Assembly (NCBI GenBank): GCA_902490735.1
Contig: CABUFC010000001.1
Location: 186,001 to 250,000, forward strand
Source: an uncultured Oscillospiraceae bacterium
Lineage (GTDB): Bacteria > Bacillota > Clostridia > Oscillospirales > Acutalibacteraceae
DNA: 64,000 nt
Direction of reading: 5' to 3'
In this document: positions 61,079 through 64,000 of the stretch, piece after piece
Numbering within the stretch: the stretch's first letter is position 1
Layout of the letters: the number at the start of each line of letters is the position of its first letter
The notes under the pieces: model-generated
Seen by the model: the letters and a program-made list of their open reading frames with translations, nothing else
What the model was told of the DNA's origin: nothing
Databases searched by the model: none
Made by a program: the position numbers and the translations under genes

Positions 61079-62435
61079 AATTTTTCAAACTTTGCATTGG
61101 TGCCGGGATTCTACCGCCGCGATCTATAAATTGTTTAGGTGAATATTTGTTAATATTCATAACGGGGCCTCCGCCTAGTAGGCCGCCAAAATCAAGCTCA
61201 TCACCAACGTTTTTTCCAATGGCAGGAATTAATCTAACGGCGGTTGTTTTTGAATTGACCATGCCAATTGCCGCTTCATCGGCGATTATTGCAGCAATTA
61301 CTTCATCGGGTGTATCGCCGGGTATGTTAATCATATCAAGCCCTACGGAGCATACAGCTGTCATTGCCTCAAGTTTTTCAACGGTTAAGCTTCCGCATCT
61401 TGCAGCGTCAATCATACCGGCGTCTTCAGTTACCGGAATAAACGCACCGGATAATCCGCCAACGCTCGACGACGCCATAACACCGCCTTTTTTAACTGCA
61501 TCGTTTAGCATTGCAAGTGCCGCCGTTGTTCCGTAAGCGCCGCAGCTTTCTATTCCCATTTCTTCAATTATGTGGGCTACCGAATCGCCGACTGCCGGCG
61601 TAGGAGCTAATGAAAGATCCACAATGCCTGCCGGTACATTAAGCGCCTTTGCAGCTTCTCTTGCAACAAGAGAGCCGACTCTTGTAATTTTAAAAGCACA
61701 TTTTTTAATAAGTTCCGATATGCCTGTTATATCTAAACCGTTTGATTTTTCTAATGCGCTTCTCACAACACCGGGACCTGAAACTCCTACATTAATTACA
61801 CAGTCTGGCTCACCGGTTCCGTGGAAAGATCCGGCCATAAACGGATTATCCTCCGGTGCATTGCATAGAACAACTAGTTTTGCCGCCCCTATGCAGTTTT
61901 TGCCCTTGGTTTTTTCAGCCGCTTCTTTTATTATGCTTCCCATAAGTTTGACTGCGTCCATATTAATGCCGGCTTTTGTTGATCCTACATTAACGGAAGC
62001 GCAAACGTGATCGGTAATACTAAGCGCTTTTGGAATGCTTTTAATCAGTTCATAGTCTCCGGCTGAAAAGCCTTTGCTTACAAGCGCGCTGTATCCGCCT
62101 ATAAAATTAACATTTACAGCAATTGCGGCCTCTTCTAATGCTAATGCAAATTTTGAAATATCACTGTTACTGCATGCTGCCGCCAGCAAAGCAATAGGGG
62201 TTACTGAAATTCTTTTATTAATAATTGGTATGCCGTATTTTTGTTCGATTTCTTTGCAAACGGGTACAAGATTTTCAGCTTGAGTAATAATTTTATTTTT
62301 AATTTTTTTGCATGCTGTATCTATGTCGCTGTCAATACAATCTAACAGCGATATTCCCATTGTTACCGTTCTAATATCAAGATGATCTTCTTCAATCATC
62401 TTAATTGTCTCTAAAATATCATGTGTGTTATACAT
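61077..62435 (-). CDS. PFL-like UPF0210 family protein
   Basis: 452 aa, the family's normal length. Conserved blocks include DIRTVTMGISLLDC, CASVNVGSTKAGINMDAVKLMG, GPGVVRSALE and the glycine-rich C-terminus LLGGGPVMNINKYSPKQFIDRGGRIPAPMQS. Structures of this family resemble glycyl-radical/PFL barrels but no activity is established, and I see no glycyl-radical motif. Paired with an ACT protein, as widely in Firmicutes. Confidence 0.88.
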   Translation of the reverse strand: MYNTHDILETIKMIEEDHLDIRTVTMGISLLDCIDSDIDTACKKIKNKIITQAENLVPVCKEIEQKYGIPIINKRISVTPIALLAAACSNSDISKFALALEEAAIAVNVNFIGGYSALVSKGFSAGDYELIKSIPKALSITDHVCASVNVGSTKAGINMDAVKLMGSIIKEAAEKTKGKNCIGAAKLVVLCNAPEDNPFMAGSFHGTGEPDCVINVGVSGPGVVRSALEKSNGLDITGISELIKKCAFKITRVGSLVAREAAKALNVPAGIVDLSLAPTPAVGDSVAHIIEEMGIESCGAYGTTAALAMLNDAVKKGGVMASSSVGGLSGAFIPVTEDAGMIDAARCGSLTVEKLEAMTAVCSVGLDMINIPGDTPDEVIAAIIADEAAIGMVNSKTTAVRLIPAIGKNVGDELDFGGLLGGGPVMNINKYSPKQFIDRGGRIPAPMQSLKN

Positions 62436-62447
62436 TAAAAACTGCTC

Positions 62448-62717
62448 CTAAATATTGTGCATGGAATTAAAAATATCCTCATGCATTGTGTGAATTTGCA
62501 GGTTGCAGGATTTAGCCTTATCGTCAACAATGCTTGCAAATTTCGTAAATTCTATGCTGATTTTAGATATGTCACAAATCATAATCATGCAAAACAAATT
62601 GTCTAAAACACTTTGCGTTACTTCAAGTATGTTAATATTATATTCAGCACATATTGCAGATATTTCTGCTAAAATTCCAACCTTATCTTTTCCTACTACC
62701 GTGATAACTGCTTTCAT
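62448..62717 (-). CDS. ACT-domain protein, UPF0237 family
   Basis: 89 aa, a single ACT domain: AVITVVGKDKVGILAEISAICAEYNINILEVTQSVLDNLFCMIM. Single-ACT proteins bind amino acids or other small ligands. It lies 12 bp upstream of the UPF0210 gene and probably regulates it. Confidence 0.9.
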   Translation of the reverse strand: MKAVITVVGKDKVGILAEISAICAEYNINILEVTQSVLDNLFCMIMICDISKISIEFTKFASIVDDKAKSCNLQIHTMHEDIFNSMHNI

Positions 62718-62744
62718 GTTATATCTCCTGTATTTATTTTTAAA

Positions 62745-62773
62745 ATGATATCACAATATTTTTTAAAAGTAAA
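62745..62773 (-). promoter_or_regulatory. Promoter of the ACT-UPF0210 operon
   Basis: Minus strand: TTTACT (62768-62773), 17-bp spacer, TATCAT (62745-62750). A plus-strand TATAAT for the Lrp gene lies at 62814-62819, so the two promoters are divergent. Confidence 0.5.
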
Positions 62774-62849
62774 CTCTAATTAAAATTTTTCTTTATTTTT
62801 TTTAATAATTATGTATAATAGATATAAGATTAAAAAGGGAGTAGCTGTG

Positions 62850-63332
62850 ATGAATAAAGAAATTTTGTCTCTACTTATGAAAAATGCCAGATACACTGCC
62901 GAGGATATCTCAATAATGACCGGCATGTCTAAAGAAGATGTTATAACTGAAATTCGGGATATGGAACATGCAGGAATTATTTGTGGATATAAACCGGTAA
63001 TTAATATTGAAAAAATCGACAAAGCAAATGTTTCCGCTTTAATCGAGCTAAAAGTTACGCCCGAGGCTAACAAAGGCTTTGAAGACATTGCTATGCAAAT
63101 AATGAAATACAGTGAAGTTGAATCTGTTTATCTAATGTCAGGCGGATATGATTTGTGCTGTATTGTAAAAGGTAAAACATTTCAAGAAGTTGCCATGTTT
63201 GTTGGTAAAGTATTAGCGCCGATGCACGGTGTTATTTCAACCGCTACACACTTTGTTTTAAGAAGATATAAAGAGATGGATGTCATTTTAAGCGATAATT
63301 CTACCGATGACAGAGGGAGCATTTCATTGTGA
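62850..63332 (+). CDS. Lrp/AsnC-family transcriptional regulator
   Basis: 160 aa from ATG 62850 (AGGGAG upstream); the frame reaches 62811 but that is the promoter. N-terminal winged helix (LLMKNARYTAEDISIMTGMSKEDVITEIRDMEHAGII), C-terminal RAM/AsnC ligand domain (ESVYLMSGGYDLCCIVKG). The stop overlaps the aminotransferase start (GTGA). It likely controls that gene in response to amino acids. Confidence 0.88.
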   Translation: MNKEILSLLMKNARYTAEDISIMTGMSKEDVITEIRDMEHAGIICGYKPVINIEKIDKANVSALIELKVTPEANKGFEDIAMQIMKYSEVESVYLMSGGYDLCCIVKGKTFQEVAMFVGKVLAPMHGVISTATHFVLRRYKEMDVILSDNSTDDRGSISL

Positions 63333-64000
63333 TTGATTACAGCAAGTATTTAAACAAAGAGGCTAATAATATAAAGCCTTCCGGAATAAGGAAGTTTTTT
63401 GATATTACCGAAACTATGCAAAATGTCATATCCTTAGGTGTTGGCGAGCCTGATTTTGCCACTCCTTGGCATATTTGTAATGCCGGTATAACTTCTTTAC
63501 AAAGCGGAAAAACAAGATATACTTCAAATTGGGGCATGAAAGAACTAAGATGCGAAATTGCAGAATTTATGGACCGGAAATACGGTCTTAAATATGACGC
63601 ACTATCTGAAACCTTAGTTACAGTAGGCGGTAGTGAAGCGATTGACCTTGCAATAAGAAGTCTTGTAAACCCCGGCGAGGAAGTAATAATTCCGCAGCCT
63701 TCTTTTGTTTGTTACGAACCTATTGTAAGGCTTGCCGGTGGCGTTCCGGTAATTATTGAATTAAAGCAAGATAACGGCTTTATTCTAACACCTGAGCAAA
63801 TCGCAGAAAAAATTACTGAAAAAACCAAGCTTATAATTTTACCGTATCCCGGCAACCCTACGGGCGCAATAATGAAAAAGCCCGATTTGGAAGCAATTAA
63901 AGATATAATTATAAAAAACAATCTGTTTGTTGTATCTGATGAGATTTATGCTGAACTTACATACGGCGAGGACCGACATGTATCCATTGCAGAATTAGAT
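63329..64000 (+). CDS. Class I/II aminotransferase, 5' part
   Basis: The first 224 codons are present, from GTG 63329, and the gene runs off the window. PLP fold-type I blocks: LGVGEPDFATPWHI, GKTRYTSNWGMKELR, VGGSEAIDLAIRSL, PYPGNPTGAIM and VVSDEIYAELTYGE. The PLP lysine lies beyond the end. AspC/AraT/PatA-like; substrate cannot be fixed. Coupled to the Lrp gene, a frequent Firmicutes pair. Confidence 0.9.
   Translation, partial: MIDYSKYLNKEANNIKPSGIRKFFDITETMQNVISLGVGEPDFATPWHICNAGITSLQSGKTRYTSNWGMKELRCEIAEFMDRKYGLKYDALSETLVTVGGSEAIDLAIRSLVNPGEEVIIPQPSFVCYEPIVRLAGGVPVIIELKQDNGFILTPEQIAEKITEKTKLIILPYPGNPTGAIMKKPDLEAIKDIIIKNNLFVVSDEIYAELTYGEDRHVSIAELD

Overview
The window looks like a chromosomal segment of an AT-rich, low-GC Gram-positive member of the Clostridia, probably Oscillospirales-like and gut-associated. 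Evidence: strong Shine-Dalgarno sites with many TTG/GTG starts, lipoprotein-type binding proteins, an IspH-S1 fusion, ecfA1-ecfA2-ecfT-truA, DUF5711 and DUF5685 families, and a complete sugar-import locus. No rRNA, CRISPR array, phage module or intact transposase is visible. The organism call is inference from gene content.

Layout. 1-377: 3' part of engB. 388-4440 (minus): potABCD polyamine importer behind a strong promoter and a ~165-nt structured leader. 4466-17002 (plus): housekeeping run ruvCAB, glmM, a methyltransferase, ecfA1-ecfA2-ecfT, truA, a DUF5711 protein, cvpA, pgsA, clpE. 17047-17411: tRNA-Gly and tRNA-Arg, followed by a compact stem-loop element carrying a second copy of the tRNA-Arg 3' end and its terminator. 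17555-19485: a frameshifted PfkB kinase and a PHP-domain protein. 19674-24496 (minus): TetR regulator, MMPL/RND exporter and a secreted xxxLxxG-repeat protein. 

24636-43190 looks like accessory DNA placed in front of uvrB. Its left end holds a decayed uvrB promoter plus a UvrB fragment. L-serine dehydratase follows, then a second decayed uvrB 5' fragment. Both fragments end at the same UvrB codon and continue into the same ~75-bp non-UvrB tail. After these come the stub of an SPKTG surface protein, a YcxB-like protein and a raffinose/sucrose locus: divergent MsmK-type ATPase, sugar-binding lipoprotein, two permeases, AraC regulator, GH36 alpha-galactosidase, a membrane-anchored binding-protein-like protein, DUF624 protein, fructokinase, amylosucrase-like GH13, a cytosolic ParB-like/BMP fusion, a metallophosphoesterase and a YczE-type membrane protein. 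The enzymes fit together: alpha-galactosidase releases sucrose from raffinose-type sugars, the GH13 enzyme moves glucose from sucrose to a glucan and frees fructose, and the kinase phosphorylates fructose.

43236-54563 (plus): uvrB, uvrA, DUF5685 protein, J-domain protein, membrane protein, HI0933 flavoprotein, cmk, plsC, ispH-S1 fusion. 54596-58022 (minus): SGNH hydrolase, GtrA protein, GT2 glycosyltransferase, MATE exporter. 58156-61051 (plus): ABC exporter and serine hydrolase. 61077-62717 (minus): PFL/UPF0210 and ACT proteins. 62850-64000 (plus): Lrp regulator and the 5' part of an aminotransferase.

Most notable: the duplicated uvrB-remnant/tail units, two uncatalogued structured leaders (potA and msmK), the tRNA-Arg tail element, and the cytosolic BMP-fusion/phosphoesterase pair.
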